64,000 bases of DNA from Gammaproteobacteria bacterium (lineage in GTDB: Bacteria > Pseudomonadota > Gammaproteobacteria > Xanthomonadales > SZUA-36), in NCBI GenBank assembly GCA_021772915.1, contig JAJFLB010000023.1:124001-188000 (forward strand), read 5' to 3'. The translations under genes and the position numbers were made by a program. The stretch's first letter is position 1, and every line of letters starts with the position of its first letter. Of this stretch, positions 19,806-30,393 are shown in pieces. Below the pieces are notes generated by a model. That model searched no databases. It was not told where the DNA came from and saw nothing but the letters and a program-made list of their open reading frames with translations.

Positions 19806-21350
19806 CTACCAGCTTCCAGACGCTTTGAATTCGTCACAGGCGGTCTTGAGCTCAGCCTGCAATTCATCAGTCCAGTCGCCGTGGTTCAGCCCATCCATAA
19901 ACTCGGTGTGTGAGTTAGTCATGAAATCCAACAAGGCGGCTTCAAAGGCACCGATCTTGAGCAGATCAACGTCATCCATGTAGCCATTGTCGACTGCAAA
20001 CAATGAAACCGCCATTTCTGCCACCGACATCGGGCTGTACTGGGCTTGCTTCATGAGCTCGGTGACACGCTGGCCACGCTCCAACTGGGCTCGCGTTGCA
20101 TCATCAAGATCGGAAGCGAACTGCGCAAATGCGGCCAGTTCGCGATACTGGGCCAGTGCCAGACGCACACCGCCACCCAGCTTCTTGATTGACTTGGTCT
20201 GGGCGGCACCACCCACACGCGATACTGACAACCCGGCATGTACAGCCGGGCGAATACCACCGTTAAACAGGTCGGTCTCGAGAAAGATCTGGCCATCGGT
20301 GATGGAAATCACATTGGTCGGTACGAAAGCGGATACGTCACCGGCCTGGGTCTCAATGATCGGCAATGCCGTCAGCGACCCCGTTTTGCCTTTCACGGCA
20401 CCGTTGGTAAATTTCTCAACATACTCTTCGTTGACACGTGCAGCACGTTCAAGCAAACGTGAATGCAGGTAAAAAACATCACCCGGATAGGCCTCACGAC
20501 CCGGCGGACGACGTAGCAGCAGGGATACCTGGCGATAGGCCCAGGCCTGCTTGGTCAAATCATCATAAATAATCAGGGCGTCTTCACCACGATCGCGGAA
20601 ATACTCACCCATGGTGCAACCGGCGTAAGGTGCCATGTACTGCATGGCCGCAGAGTCGGAGGCCGAAGCATTAACCACGATGGTATGTTCCATCGCACCG
20701 TGCTCTTCCAGCGTTTTGACCACGTTGGCCACCGTCGATTGCTTTTGACCGATGGCAACATAGATACATTTAATCCCGGAACCAACCTGGTTGAGGATGG
20801 TGTCGATGGCGATGGCCGATTTGCCAATCTGGCGGTCGCCGATGATCAGTTCACGCTGACCCCGTCCGATCGGCACCATCGAGTCAATGGATTTCAGACC
20901 CGTCTGGACAGGCTGGTCTACGGACTTGCGCCAGATCACACCCGGCGCAACTTTTTCAATCGGTGCGAAGCCATCGTTCTCAATAGGACCTTGGCCGTCA
21001 ATTGGCTCACCCAGGGCATTGACCACCCTGCCCAACAGGCCGTGACCGTGCGGTACCTCGAGAATACGACCGGTACATTTAACCGTATCACCCTCGGTGA
21101 TGTGCTCGTAATCACCCAGGATAACCGTACCGACAGAATCACGCTCAAGGTTGAGCGCCAGCCCGAAGGTATTGCCGGGGAATTCAATCATCTCACCCTG
21201 CATGGCGTCCTCGAGACCGTGAACACGGGCGATGCCGTCAGAAACACTGACCACGGTGCCTTCGTTACGGGTCTCAGCAGAAACATTCAGCTCCTCGACA
21301 CGCTGTTTGATCAGCTCGGAGATTTCAGATGGATTCAAAGTAGTCTGCAT
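19806..21350 (-). CDS. atpA: F1 ATP synthase alpha subunit
   Basis: The non-catalytic nucleotide-binding alpha subunit, about 514 residues. Walker A is [14 protein letters not shown] (about 168-181), and the [17 protein letters not shown] stretch has the conserved SRVG arginine. I place the start at the second ATG (21350): AGGA lies eight bases before it but only two bases before the first ATG at 21356. The product then begins [15 protein letters not shown], close to the well-known enterobacterial N terminus. Standard operon position between atpH and atpG. Confidence 0.97.
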   Translation of the reverse strand: MQTTLNPSEISELIKQRVEELNVSAETRNEGTVVSVSDGIARVHGLEDAMQGEMIEFPGNTFGLALNLERDSVGTVILGDYEHITEGDTVKCTGRILEVPHGHGLLGRVVNALGEPIDGQGPIENDGFAPIEKVAPGVIWRKSVDQPVQTGLKSIDSMVPIGRGQRELIIGDRQIGKSAIAIDTILNQVGSGIKCIYVAIGQKQSTVANVVKTLEEHGAMEHTIVVNASASDSAAMQYMAPYAGCTMGEYFRDRGEDALIIYDDLTKQAWAYRQVSLLLRRPPGREAYPGDVFYLHSRLLERAARVNEEYVEKFTNGAVKGKTGSLTALPIIETQAGDVSAFVPTNVISITDGQIFLETDLFNGGIRPAVHAGLSVSRVGGAAQTKSIKKLGGGVRLALAQYRELAAFAQFASDLDDATRAQLERGQRVTELMKQAQYSPMSVAEMAVSLFAVDNGYMDDVDLLKIGAFEAALLDFMTNSHTEFMDGLNHGDWTDELQAELKTACDEFKASGSW

Positions 21351-21402
21351 TGTCATTTTCCTGTCTGATCACCCTGTTCACGGGCGACCGGTCTTCTTTC
21401 AA

Positions 21403-21936
21403 TTAACTTAAGGAGTTTTCCAGACGCTTCAAACGGCCCGTGATTGAACCGTCAATAACCTGGTCACCCGCATATATGATTGCCCCACCCAATACCCCGG
21501 GATCGACATCGTTGTTTAACGAAATTTCGCAATCAAAGCGCTTGGCAAGCGCTGCCTGCATACGCTCGGTTTCCGAGCCTTGTAATGGGGTCGCGGAAAC
21601 AACCCTTACCTCCAGGCGTTTTTCTGCGTGCTGCCGCAACTGTTGAAACAAACGGGAGCTCTCGGTGCACAATGCCAAACGATCATTGTCTGCCAACACA
21701 CCCAGGTAACCCTGAAAACGGGCATCAACCTCGCCACCAAGGGCCTCGACGATGATTTCAACTGCTTTGCTCGCAGTGGAGTGCGGGCTTTGCAACCAGT
21801 TGGCCATTCTTTCATCGGCAGTAATACCCGCAACCGCGGATAACATTTCATCCCAACTTGCGAGATTGCCGTCGCTCATGGCCAGCTCGAAAGCCGCTTT
21901 TGCGTAAGGCCTCGCCAGTGTCGTCAGGCTGCTCAC
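21403..21936 (-). CDS. atpH: F1 ATP synthase delta subunit
   Basis: The delta subunit caps F1 and links it to the b-subunit stator. It has 177 residues. The N-terminal ARPYAKAAFELA motif and the C-terminal DPGVLGGAIIYAGDQVIDGSI region (read as DPGVLGGAII then YAGDQVIDGS) are the family landmarks. Its start lies two bases after the atpF stop, so the two are coupled. Confidence 0.97.
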   Translation of the reverse strand: MSSLTTLARPYAKAAFELAMSDGNLASWDEMLSAVAGITADERMANWLQSPHSTASKAVEIIVEALGGEVDARFQGYLGVLADNDRLALCTESSRLFQQLRQHAEKRLEVRVVSATPLQGSETERMQAALAKRFDCEISLNNDVDPGVLGGAIIYAGDQVIDGSITGRLKRLENSLS

Positions 21937-21938
21937 AT

Positions 21939-22409
21939 TCAGATCTCGGCGATCAGTTTGTCGAGTAGCTCGCGATGGGTTTTTTCGTCAACTTCTCTCT
22001 CAAGAATCTGACGTGCACCCAGAACCGCGAGGCTGGCAACCGTCGCTCGCAATTCTTCGCGGGCCTGGTTAGCAGATTGTGTAATCTCTGCTTCACCGGC
22101 TGCGACCTGTCGCTGGCGCTCATCAACGGCATCGTCCTTGGCCTGATCAAGAATCTGACCGTGACGCTGGTTTGCCTGCTCGACAATTTCACCGGCCTTG
22201 TCACGTGCTTCCTTGATTTGTTGTTCAACTTCCTGGTTGGCTTCTGCCAGTGCTTTCTCTGCACGGTCGGAAGCGGCCAGGCCATCGGCGATCTTTGCAC
22301 GTCGCTCATCCATGGCCTTTAGTAAAGGCGGCCACAGAAACTTCATACAAAACCAGACGAACACCATCATGGCGATCGACTGAAGGATCAGAGTGGCATT
22401 CATGTTCAT
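21939..22409 (-). CDS. atpF: Fo ATP synthase b subunit
   Basis: The peripheral stalk b subunit, 156 residues. A single N-terminal membrane helix (about 5-25, ending [11 protein letters not shown]) is followed by a long charged coiled coil that dimerises and reaches F1. [14 protein letters not shown] matches the usual gammaproteobacterial N terminus, supporting the start. Only one b-type gene is present, so the stator is a homodimer. Confidence 0.96.
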   Translation of the reverse strand: MNMNATLILQSIAMMVFVWFCMKFLWPPLLKAMDERRAKIADGLAASDRAEKALAEANQEVEQQIKEARDKAGEIVEQANQRHGQILDQAKDDAVDERQRQVAAGEAEITQSANQAREELRATVASLAVLGARQILEREVDEKTHRELLDKLIAEI

Positions 22410-22457
22410 GCCGTTACCTCGTCGTTTCTTTTGCTAAAAAATGTCGCGAGCGACAAC

Positions 22458-22742
<285 letters not shown>

Positions 22743-22784
22743 TCAGAGATAGATCATTAAAAAATCAATAACACGTATAAAACC

Positions 22785-23041
22785 TAGCCCGCATATTGCA
22801 CCAGTATCCCAGCAGATGGCGCAGACCAGGCGCACCTGGACGCCGGGCTGGACCGAGACCCATAGCCGTAGCTATGGGTAGAGGGAAGCTCAAGTCCAGT
22901 TGTGCCTGGGCAAGCCAGGTGCGGGATAGGACTCGGGCCGGTACCAACCTCTACTTCTAAATTTGGTGATAAAAGTGACATCTTGTTCCTGTAATTCAGT
23001 TTGTTTCCCGTGGCCCGAGGCCGACTGGTGCAATATGCGGG

Positions 23042-23044
<3 letters not shown>
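22785..23044. mobile_element. MITE-like element between atpB and atpE
   Basis: Perfect 21-bp terminal inverted repeats (22785-22805 and 23024-23044; ends TAGCCCGCATATTG and CAATATGCGGGCTA) bound a 260-bp segment with no usable coding sequence. Inside is a palindrome, CCCATAGCCGTAGCTATGGG, flanked by GC-rich imperfect repeats. The right terminus supplies or overlaps the atpB stop codon (CTA at 23042-23044). The size, termini and lack of a transposase suggest a non-autonomous insertion. It accounts for nearly all of the unusually long 314-base atpB-atpE spacer. Confidence 0.7.
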
Positions 23045-24094
<1,050 letters not shown>

Positions 24095-24154
24095 TTACAG
24101 TCCGCTATTTACCACTTTGCTTGCACTGACAATGTGAGTCCCATTTCATAAAAA

Positions 24155-24529
24155 TCAAGCCCTGAAAAGTAGCCCAAACCGGCCACTGAAAATCACCAAT
24201 AACATACCGGCAAAAAACCACCCGGCAGCAAGGGGTTTAACCCAAATAAATACCGCCAGGCAAAGCAGGGCGGTCAATAAAATTTTCACCACTTCAGCTA
24301 CCACGGCGGCGCGTAGAAAAGCTGCGCTGTCCGGCCCGAATTTTGGCGTTACGATCAACGCAAAAAAGAGCGCGGGAAGAAACGCCGCCAGACTACCAAA
24401 TGCGGATGAGTAGGCTGCAACAGGCCCAATCAGTAACAAACTGCCGGCCAGCAACAGGGACACTATTGACTGAATCCTCAAGCACCGGCCCGCTAACCGG
24501 ACAGGTATCCGGTCACCAGGAACCGCCAT
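24155..24529 (-). CDS. atpI: ATP synthase subunit I (AtpI)
   Basis: A small membrane protein of 124 residues with four hydrophobic segments, which assists c-ring assembly and is commonly the first gene of proteobacterial atp operons. It matches the AtpI family in size, helix pattern and position. GAGGTGGAG just before 24529 supports that ATG; a start at 24580 would add 17 residues without any ribosome site. The conserved KILLTALL segment in the third helix resembles other AtpI proteins. The operon promoter should lie in the repeat-rich DNA upstream. Confidence 0.85.
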   Translation of the reverse strand: MAVPGDRIPVRLAGRCLRIQSIVSLLLAGSLLLIGPVAAYSSAFGSLAAFLPALFFALIVTPKFGPDSAAFLRAAVVAEVVKILLTALLCLAVFIWVKPLAAGWFFAGMLLVIFSGRFGLLFRA

Positions 24530-24729
24530 GCACTCCACCTCATTCCATTGGCAATTCACCCTAAACGTGTGAACTGACATTAGCCCGCAAAGGCACCATT
24601 CAGCTACTCTGCGAATTAGCCGCGCATTTTAACATTCTGAACACGGGCACAGCAATGCAGTTGTGGGTGCTTTTGTACTTCAAAAATGGCGTTGTGTTCT
24701 CCATAGCAAGGAACAATGCCACCAAAATG

Positions 24730-24772
24730 AGTGTTACCTATGTGTCCGAACAAAGTGTTACCCATGTATCCG
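24730..24772. repeat. two direct repeats resembling an insertion-sequence end
   Basis: Two 19-base units (24730-24748 and 24754-24772, period 24) read AGTGTTACCYATGTRTCCG and differ at two positions. Tandem transposase-binding repeats of this kind occur at the ends of IS21- and IS481-type elements, and this sequence looks familiar from such ends. No transposase gene is present, so it would be a solo end. Confidence 0.4.
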
Positions 24773-24800
24773 GTCTATACACCCTGGGGCTCGGTCGTTT

Positions 24801-24887
24801 CATGGCCCAGGCCAGTTTCTCGACCGGTTCCCGGTCTCACCTTCTCCCTGAAACTCACGGTCCCGGAAGCAAGTACCCAGCACAGCT
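24801..24887 (-). repeat. hairpin repeat, partial copy D
   Basis: On the minus strand this carries the two-hairpin module seen in copy C (GGTGAGACCGGGAACCGGTC, then CTGGCCTGGGCCATG). On the plus strand CTCACGGTCCCGG is followed by an arm resembling that of copy A (TACCCAGCACAGC). The opposite arm and part of the core are missing, so it looks decayed. A separate small hairpin, GCTGTGG-CGAACTA-CCACAGC, lies at 24952-24972. These and the IS-like repeats fill the 469-base gap; I see no gene in it. Confidence 0.6.
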
Positions 24888-24998
24888 TTGGCGTCATGGC
24901 CATCCTACGAATCAAAGCGACAAAGACGGTGGTTAGCTCTACAGAAACGTAGCTGTGGCGAACTACCACAGCGGCCTACTGCCAAAGTCTTCGTACTT

Positions 24999-25949
24999 TT
25001 AACCTACATTCTGATCACGATTGTGTGGACGCGTGTAATCCAAGACCGGACCCATCGGTACAATCTGGGTGGGATTGATGGTGGTTTGACTGGCGTAGTA
25101 GTGCGTCTTGATGTGGTCAAAGCTAACCGTGGCCGCGACCCCTTCGTGTTGATATAACTCACGTAGATAGTTGGATAGATTCGGGTAGTCCTCGATGTGC
25201 CTGAGATTGGTTTTGAAGTGAGAGTAGTAGACCGTGTCGAATCGGATCAGCGTCGTGAACAAGCGCCAGTCCGCTTCCGTAATGACCTCACCCGTCAAGT
25301 AACGCTGCTGCCCCAGACGATGCTCGACAACATCCAGCGTGTCAAACAGACGTTTGAAAGCCTTTTCATAGGCTTGTTGCGTGGTGGCAAAGCCGGTGCG
25401 ATATACACCGTTGTTGATGTTGTCATAAATCAGCTGGTTGATTTCATCGATACCGGTCCGTAAATGCTCGGGATAATAATCGCTGTTATTACCAGTCAGG
25501 GCGTTGAAGGCGCTGTTGAGCATCCGGATGATTTCCGAGGACTCGTTGTTCACAATAGTGTGTTGATGCTTATCCCACAGTACCGGCACCGTGACTCGTC
25601 CGCTGTAATTGGCATCGGCAGTCGTGTAGACCTGGCTCAAGAATTCAATGCCATCAATGGGATTGTCCTCAGAAACCTCAGAAAACACCCAGCCATGGTC
25701 CAGCATCAAGGGGTCAACAACTGTTACACCGATGATGTCTTCAAGCTGTTTCAGCTTGCGAAAAATTAAGGTACGGTGGGCCCAGGGACACGCCAGTGAA
25801 ACAAACAGGTGGTACCTTCCTGCTTCCGCTTCAAATCCAGGTGTACCGATCCAGTCACGAAATTGTGCGTCCTGACGCACAAACTCACCACCGGTCGACT
25901 TGGTGTCATACCAGTCGGTCTGCCATTGTCCATCGACTAATAACCCCAT
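24999..25949 (-). CDS. S-glutathionyl-hydroquinone reductase (YqjG/PcpF-like)
   Basis: A cytoplasmic glutathione-dependent reductase of the omega/Xi GST group, 316 residues. It removes glutathione from S-glutathionyl-hydroquinones. The active-site motif CPWAHR has its catalytic Cys at residue 54, and the family-specific VTVVDPLM and GRVTVPVLWD regions and the C-terminal all-helical GST domain with the YLTGEVITEADWRLF segment (about 215-229) are present. It lies between atpI and the OmpA gene with no sign of co-transcription. Glutathione synthesis is supported by the gshA gene at 38.5 kb. Confidence 0.88.
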   Translation of the reverse strand: MGLLVDGQWQTDWYDTKSTGGEFVRQDAQFRDWIGTPGFEAEAGRYHLFVSLACPWAHRTLIFRKLKQLEDIIGVTVVDPLMLDHGWVFSEVSEDNPIDGIEFLSQVYTTADANYSGRVTVPVLWDKHQHTIVNNESSEIIRMLNSAFNALTGNNSDYYPEHLRTGIDEINQLIYDNINNGVYRTGFATTQQAYEKAFKRLFDTLDVVEHRLGQQRYLTGEVITEADWRLFTTLIRFDTVYYSHFKTNLRHIEDYPNLSNYLRELYQHEGVAATVSFDHIKTHYYASQTTINPTQIVPMGPVLDYTRPHNRDQNVG

Positions 25950-26171
25950 GACTTCTCTTCCCTCAATCCCGAAAAGGGTATTTTTTCATAATTACAACGA
26001 ATGCACTAATCCGCATGTTTCACCAGTCAGTGCAGGGCCTCACCGTATATTTATGAATGGATCAGTCCAGCCCTGCGCCCAGTTACAATGTCATTTAGTA
26101 ATATGCCATGCCAGACAGGCTTTGCTCGATTAACGGGTGGATAGCTCGATGCGGGGTCTTGTCCCGGCTTC

Positions 26172-26828
26172 TTATTCTATGGTTTCAATAAAAACCTCTA
26201 CACGCCGATTTAACGCCCGCCCTTGAGGGTAATCTTTGCCATCGGGGGTTTGGTTTGGGGCGACCGGGCCGGTTTCCCCAAAACCTTTTGTTTCGAGAAT
26301 CAGTCCGGGATTCAAGCCGCCATGCTCCCGCAACCATAGCTTGACTGAGTTCGCCCGGCGCTCAGAGAGGGCCTGGTTGTATTCATCACTACCTTTGGCA
26401 TCCGTATGGCCCACGATCCGCACACTCCCCCTGGCCTTTTCCCGCACAATCAGAGCCAACCTTTCCAACTCGGTCTCGGCTTCCGGTCGCAGGCTGTGCT
26501 GGTCAAAGTCAAACAACACATCCGAAGAGAGAGATACACGAATCTCCTCATCCAGCACCTGCGCGTCCAGCTCAGCCATTGCGTTTTCAAGTAACTCGAT
26601 GCTGGCCCTGAGGGCCAGACCTTTGGCTTCAAGACCGGTGGCCATTCCGGGGACATCCCTGATTTCAGATCGGATCAGGAGCGGTGGGGGCGCAACGGAT
26701 AGCGCCTCACGTGCGGCAGCGTGTGTTTCAGGGTCGTCGACCATACCGGGATCCCAAGCAACGGTGGAAGCCGTACAGATCATCAATATGCCGACCAAAA
26801 AACCGCTGGTCGGGGTAGGTTTCTTCAT
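26172..26828 (-). CDS. OmpA-family peptidoglycan-binding protein
   Basis: An exported 218-residue protein with a signal peptide (about 1-24) and a C-terminal OmpA-like domain (about 105-216). The domain shows VLFDFDQHSLRPEAE, IVGHTDAKGSDEYNQALSERRA (split as IVGHTDAKGSDEYN and QALSERRA) and NRRVEVFI, including the Asp and Arg that grip diaminopimelate. There is no N-terminal beta barrel and no lipobox, so it is a soluble periplasmic wall-binding protein. It overlaps the next upstream gene by four bases (ATGA), so the two form a coupled pair, probably acting together in the envelope. Confidence 0.85.
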   Translation of the reverse strand: MKKPTPTSGFLVGILMICTASTVAWDPGMVDDPETHAAAREALSVAPPPLLIRSEIRDVPGMATGLEAKGLALRASIELLENAMAELDAQVLDEEIRVSLSSDVLFDFDQHSLRPEAETELERLALIVREKARGSVRIVGHTDAKGSDEYNQALSERRANSVKLWLREHGGLNPGLILETKGFGETGPVAPNQTPDGKDYPQGRALNRRVEVFIETIE

Positions 26829-27304
26829 CGATTCAATACGACTTTTTCAAACGGAAGGGCGTCCGGTAGCACAACATCGATTTCCGTGCTGGTGCTGGGC
26901 GGGGCGGGGAATTTAAACCACACCATTTTTTTGCCACCCACCGGAATTGGAACAGGATAGGCACCCATCCCCGTTTCAACTGCAATGCTGCCCCTGGCAA
27001 CGGGTGCTGCAATCCATTGGCCCTGGGAATCTGCAAGGACCTGGTATTTCTTTCCTTCGGACTTATCCAGGTAATAGACCGAATCAACCTTGTACTTTAT
27101 GCCGGCCTCTTCACTCCCGATGTTACGATAGGCAAAAATCGTCGTGAGCACTGCTTCGTTTATCGTCACTCGAACCAAATCGACTTCAATGTCCCCCTGC
27201 ATCCCCAGTTGGGTTTGAAGTGGTTCTGCTGAAGCCGCCAGGGACGCAAGCAAGAAAAGGGTAAAGAAAATCGGACGTAAGACTTGAGTAGCACTGGTAT
27301 GCAT
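26825..27304 (-). CDS. exported protein of unknown function, coupled to OmpA-like gene
   Basis: I do not recognise the family. The product has 159 residues with a clear signal peptide (about 1-26, cleavage after SAA/SA). The mature part appears all-beta: strands around VDLVRVTINEAV, IFAYRNIG and VWFKFPAPP suggest an immunoglobulin-like or DUF-type sandwich. Its stop overlaps the OmpA-like start by four bases. Translational coupling suggests the two proteins act together at the cell envelope. Confidence 0.6.
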   Translation of the reverse strand: MHTSATQVLRPIFFTLFLLASLAASAEPLQTQLGMQGDIEVDLVRVTINEAVLTTIFAYRNIGSEEAGIKYKVDSVYYLDKSEGKKYQVLADSQGQWIAAPVARGSIAVETGMGAYPVPIPVGGKKMVWFKFPAPPSTSTEIDVVLPDALPFEKVVLNR

Positions 27305-27374
27305 AACTTCTCTCCTGTAGCGAGCTGTTTTCAGAGATAAGCCAGAAACGATAGTTTACACCCCAAATGGCTGA

Positions 27375-28262
27375 TTAGCCGTCTACATTCAGCCCGAGTT
27401 GCTCCAGGATACCTTCCAGCTCGGGCACCGAATTATAGGCTATGACCAGTTTTCCCTTGCCCTTTGAGTTGTGCTGCAGTTTCACGTCAGCACAGAGCTT
27501 TTCGGACAGGTTCTCCTGCAGACGTAAGATGTCCGGGTCAATCTTGCTTGATTGGTTGGTCGGTGGGTTCTTCAGACGACGCACCATCTTTTCGGTTTCT
27601 CGCACCGACAAGCTCTTGCGTACAACCTCACGGGCTGCCTGTGCCTGCAAGGCAGGCTCCAGCGACAACAGGGCCCGTGCGTGCCCCATTTCCAGGTGCC
27701 GTGCATCTACCAACTCACGGACTTCTGCTGATAACTCCAGCAAGCGTAGAAGATTGGAAACCGCGGTACGGGAACGACCGACTGACTCACCAACCTGTTG
27801 ATGGGTCATCTGGAACTCATCAACCAGTTGGCGTAATGCAGTCGCCTCTTCAATGGGGTTCAGGTTTTCGCGCTGAATATTCTCGACCAGGGCCATGGCG
27901 ATGGCGATTTCATCCGGGACCGTTCGAACAATTGCGGGAATTTTTTCTATACCCGCCAGTTGAGCTGCCCGCCAGCGCCGCTCCCCGGCAATCAGTTGGT
28001 ATTCCTTATCCCCGGATAAACGCACAAGGACCGGCTGGATAACCCCCTGGTGACGGATGGACTCTGCCAGCTCCTGTAGCCGGTCGTCGTCAAAAATCGA
28101 GCGTGGCTGATACGGACCGGGACTAATGACATCCAGAGGCAGCTCTTTTAACGAACCTCCAGCGGATGAATCGGGTTGCGTCTGCTCCACGGCGTGACGC
28201 AATGCAGACTTGCTTAGCATTGAGCTCAGGTTACGACCCAGAGGGGGTTTTTTTGCCGCCAT
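27375..28262 (-). CDS. parB: chromosome partitioning protein ParB
   Basis: A parS-binding CTPase clamp that segregates the origin region. It has 295 residues from the ATG at 28262, chosen because MAAKKPPLGRNLSSML is the canonical ParB N terminus; the frame upstream is not ParB-like. ELPLDVISPGPYQPR, the GERRWRAAQLAG CTP-binding motif, ENIQRENLNPIEEA and the helix-turn-helix MTHQQVGESVGRSRTAVSN are all in place, and a C-terminal dimerisation domain follows. It lies downstream of parA with a 115-base gap. Confidence 0.96.
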   Translation of the reverse strand: MAAKKPPLGRNLSSMLSKSALRHAVEQTQPDSSAGGSLKELPLDVISPGPYQPRSIFDDDRLQELAESIRHQGVIQPVLVRLSGDKEYQLIAGERRWRAAQLAGIEKIPAIVRTVPDEIAIAMALVENIQRENLNPIEEATALRQLVDEFQMTHQQVGESVGRSRTAVSNLLRLLELSAEVRELVDARHLEMGHARALLSLEPALQAQAAREVVRKSLSVRETEKMVRRLKNPPTNQSSKIDPDILRLQENLSEKLCADVKLQHNSKGKGKLVIAYNSVPELEGILEQLGLNVDG

Positions 28263-28377
28263 TAATTCAGTTTCCAAAATCCGCCAATCTGCCTGGTGCC
28301 CCAACACGCAATTGAATGGCACAGTCCAGTAGCCATTGGTGCAACATGCATTTACCCATAGTATCAATTTTTTCTAG

Positions 28378-29157
28378 TTAACCGGTCTGTCTGTTTCGAT
28401 TTTTGCGCAGCACTTCACCGGCCAGACCCAGGTAAGCCAGGGCGCCGCTGGAAGCAGGATCGTACCGCAATACGGGCAAACCGTGGCTGGGGGCCTCAGC
28501 GACCCTTACATTACGTGGAATCAGGGTGCGGTAAACCCGCTCGCCAAAGTGCTCTATTAATTGTTCCGAAACCGCCCCGGATAAATTGTTTCGGCTGTCG
28601 TGCATGGTGCGCAGAAGGCCCTCTATTTCAAGCCCCGGGTTGACGCTGTTGCGTACCTGCTCAACGGTCTCAAGTAACGAGGCCAGACCCTCCAGTGCAT
28701 AGTACTCACACTGCATGGGGATCAAGATACTGTCCGCTGCCGTCAATGCATTCAGGGTCAGCATGTTTAGCGAAGGGGGGCAATCTATAATAATCCAGGC
28801 GTATTGCTGCGTTATTTTTTTCAGTGCGTTCTTCAGACGGTACTCACGTTCATCCACCTGCAAAAGATGCACCTCGGCTGCGGTCAGGTCACCATTTGAG
28901 GGCAACACATCAAATCCGAGTTTTTCGATGGGGATACTGGCCTCCGAGACCCCGCACTCACCTACGAGCACGTCATAGGCCGAGATCTCCAGTCCGCGTG
29001 CGTCTATCCCGCAACCCACAGAGGCATTGCCCTGCGGATCGAGATCGACCAGCAAAGTACGGTAATTCATGTCCGCGAGCGCAGCAACCAGATTTACGCA
29101 GGTGGTGGTCTTTCCCACACCGCCCTTCTGATTGGCCACTGCAATAACTCTTGCCAT
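28378..29157 (-). CDS. parA: chromosome partitioning ATPase ParA (Soj)
   Basis: A Walker-type ATPase that drives ParB-parS complexes over the nucleoid. It has 259 residues, typical of chromosomal ParA without an N-terminal HTH. The deviant Walker A is KGGVGKTTT (about residues 11-19), with the signature Lys; LLVDLDPQGN and WIIIDCPPSL follow. The start has AAGGAG seven bases upstream, which lies in the left end of the inverted-repeat element between parA and rsmG. ParA expression may therefore depend on sequence the element supplied. Confidence 0.97.
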   Translation of the reverse strand: MARVIAVANQKGGVGKTTTCVNLVAALADMNYRTLLVDLDPQGNASVGCGIDARGLEISAYDVLVGECGVSEASIPIEKLGFDVLPSNGDLTAAEVHLLQVDEREYRLKNALKKITQQYAWIIIDCPPSLNMLTLNALTAADSILIPMQCEYYALEGLASLLETVEQVRNSVNPGLEIEGLLRTMHDSRNNLSGAVSEQLIEHFGERVYRTLIPRNVRVAEAPSHGLPVLRYDPASSGALAYLGLAGEVLRKNRNRQTG

Positions 29158-29158
29158 T

Positions 29159-29426
29159 TAGTACTCCTTCCATGCGATAGTTGCGGATTCAGCGCTGCTG
29201 TGGGGTTTCGCAGCAAGGCGCAGTGCGCGGTGAATGGCCAGTCCTTTGCAAGCGCTGAAACGCAGCGGCGGAAGCCCACAGCGGCGCCCTGTGGGTTGGT
29301 TTGTCAGTGCCCATGGACATCGTTGCACCTCTTGCCAAGGACTTAGGCCATTACCTGCGAGCTGCGCCTTGCCATGAACACTGACAAACCAACTGCATCC
29401 GTAATTATCACATGGAAGGAGCACTA
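29159..29426. mobile_element. MITE-like element between rsmG and parA
   Basis: Imperfect 28-bp terminal inverted repeats (29159-29186 and 29399-29426, four mismatches, ends TAGTACTCCTTCC and GGAAGGAGCACTA) bound a 268-bp segment. Nested inside is a second inverted pair (about 29208-29256 and 29330-29376) with the CAAGGCGCAG motif shared with the 17374-17500 element. The last three bases form the rsmG stop codon, and the left end supplies the parA ribosome-binding site. No protein is encoded. Confidence 0.65.
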
Positions 29427-30062
29427 GTTATCAATCGCTCGGTTTAAGGTGGACATAATGACGAGGTGTCGCTCAGCGCGTAAACCCGGTATTGCCAATT
29501 GCTCCACCGAATGCACTTTGACCCAGGCAGGCAACTCCTTGAGTTCCTGGCCTGGATGGGCACCCTTCATCGCCAACATGCGTGTCGCAGCATCGGTGCA
29601 GGATCTTACTGCCACCGCAAAATCCAGCAGCGACCCGAAGGCCCGTGAGGTGATATTTGAAAATGCCTTGCCCGATTCCAGCAACTCGACCCTCTGTTGC
29701 AACGGGTTAATATTGTCAAGACACAGTGTACGCTTAACATGCCGAATAAAGAGGATCTTTTTTCTTGTACCGTCGAGCAGGCTTACCGCCATCTCCGGCC
29801 TGATAATGGCGAGCGGTAGGCCCGGCAAGCCGGCGCCCGTGCCGACATCAAGCAGGCTTTCGCCTTGCAGCCAGGGGGCGATGGAAAGTGAATCCAGAAT
29901 ATGTCGTTCCAGCAGATTCTTGCGGTCACGTCGAGCGACGAGATTGTAGGTGCCCGACCACTCTTTCAGAAGCTCCGTATAGCCCAGTAGTCCATCGACC
30001 GCACCGGCAGATACCTCCAAACCCAATTGGCTCAGCCCAGCTTCAAGCCTCGCACGGGTCAT
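29424..30062 (-). CDS. rsmG: 16S rRNA m7G527 methyltransferase RsmG (GidB)
   Basis: A SAM-dependent methyltransferase acting on G527 of 16S rRNA, 212 residues. The SAM-binding LLDVGTGAGLPGLPLAI motif (about 69-85), the preceding RRDRKNLLERHILDSL stretch and SRAFGSLLDF are characteristic. It is followed by parA and parB as in many gammaproteobacteria. Its usual upstream partner mnmG is absent: tandem 107-bp repeats and an unrelated lipoprotein gene lie there instead. Confidence 0.95.
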   Translation of the reverse strand: MTRARLEAGLSQLGLEVSAGAVDGLLGYTELLKEWSGTYNLVARRDRKNLLERHILDSLSIAPWLQGESLLDVGTGAGLPGLPLAIIRPEMAVSLLDGTRKKILFIRHVKRTLCLDNINPLQQRVELLESGKAFSNITSRAFGSLLDFAVAVRSCTDAATRMLAMKGAHPGQELKELPAWVKVHSVEQLAIPGLRAERHLVIMSTLNRAIDN

Positions 30063-30068
30063 CGGCTC

Positions 30069-30393
30069 GTGTAGGAGGGACGACGCATGTCGTCGCGAAC
30101 CTGCCAGTTCCCGATGAGCTTGCTCATCGGTCCTACACGTCCCGGTTGATTTTCGACCAGCAAGTTCAACGCCCCGTGTAGGAGGGACGACGAAAGTCGT
30201 CGCGAACCTGCCAATTCCCGATGAGCAAGCTCATCAGTCCTACAGGTCCTAGGTGGTTCTCGACCAGCAAGTTCAACGTCCCGTGTAGGAGTGACGACGA
30301 AAGTCTTCGCGAACCTGCCAATTCCCGATGAGCAAGCTCATCGGTCCCACAGGATTTGGTTGATTCCCGATGAGCTTGCTCATCGGTCCTACA
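30069..30393 (+). repeat. three tandem 107-bp units with paired hairpins, plus a half unit
   Basis: Units start at 30069, 30176 and 30283. Each begins GTGTAGGAG and contains GACGAC-loop-GTCGTC and GATGAGC-nn-GCTCATC hairpins, closed by GTAGG/CCTAC ends; the 66-bp cores are 30071-30136, 30178-30243 and 30285-30350. A further copy of the second hairpin lies at 30363-30392. The linker between cores (TTCGACCAGCAAGTTCAACG) is also conserved, so whole 107-bp units were duplicated. They occupy the gap upstream of rsmG. Confidence 0.9.

Noticed and set aside
29158-29424. 88-codon frame between parA and rsmG
   Set aside because: It lies wholly inside the inverted-repeat element, with Cys- and Trp-rich translation typical of non-coding DNA.
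30069-30393. Possible CRISPR-like array of 107-bp period
   Set aside because: The sequence between hairpin cores is conserved in the repeats, so there are no unique spacers; it is a tandem duplication.
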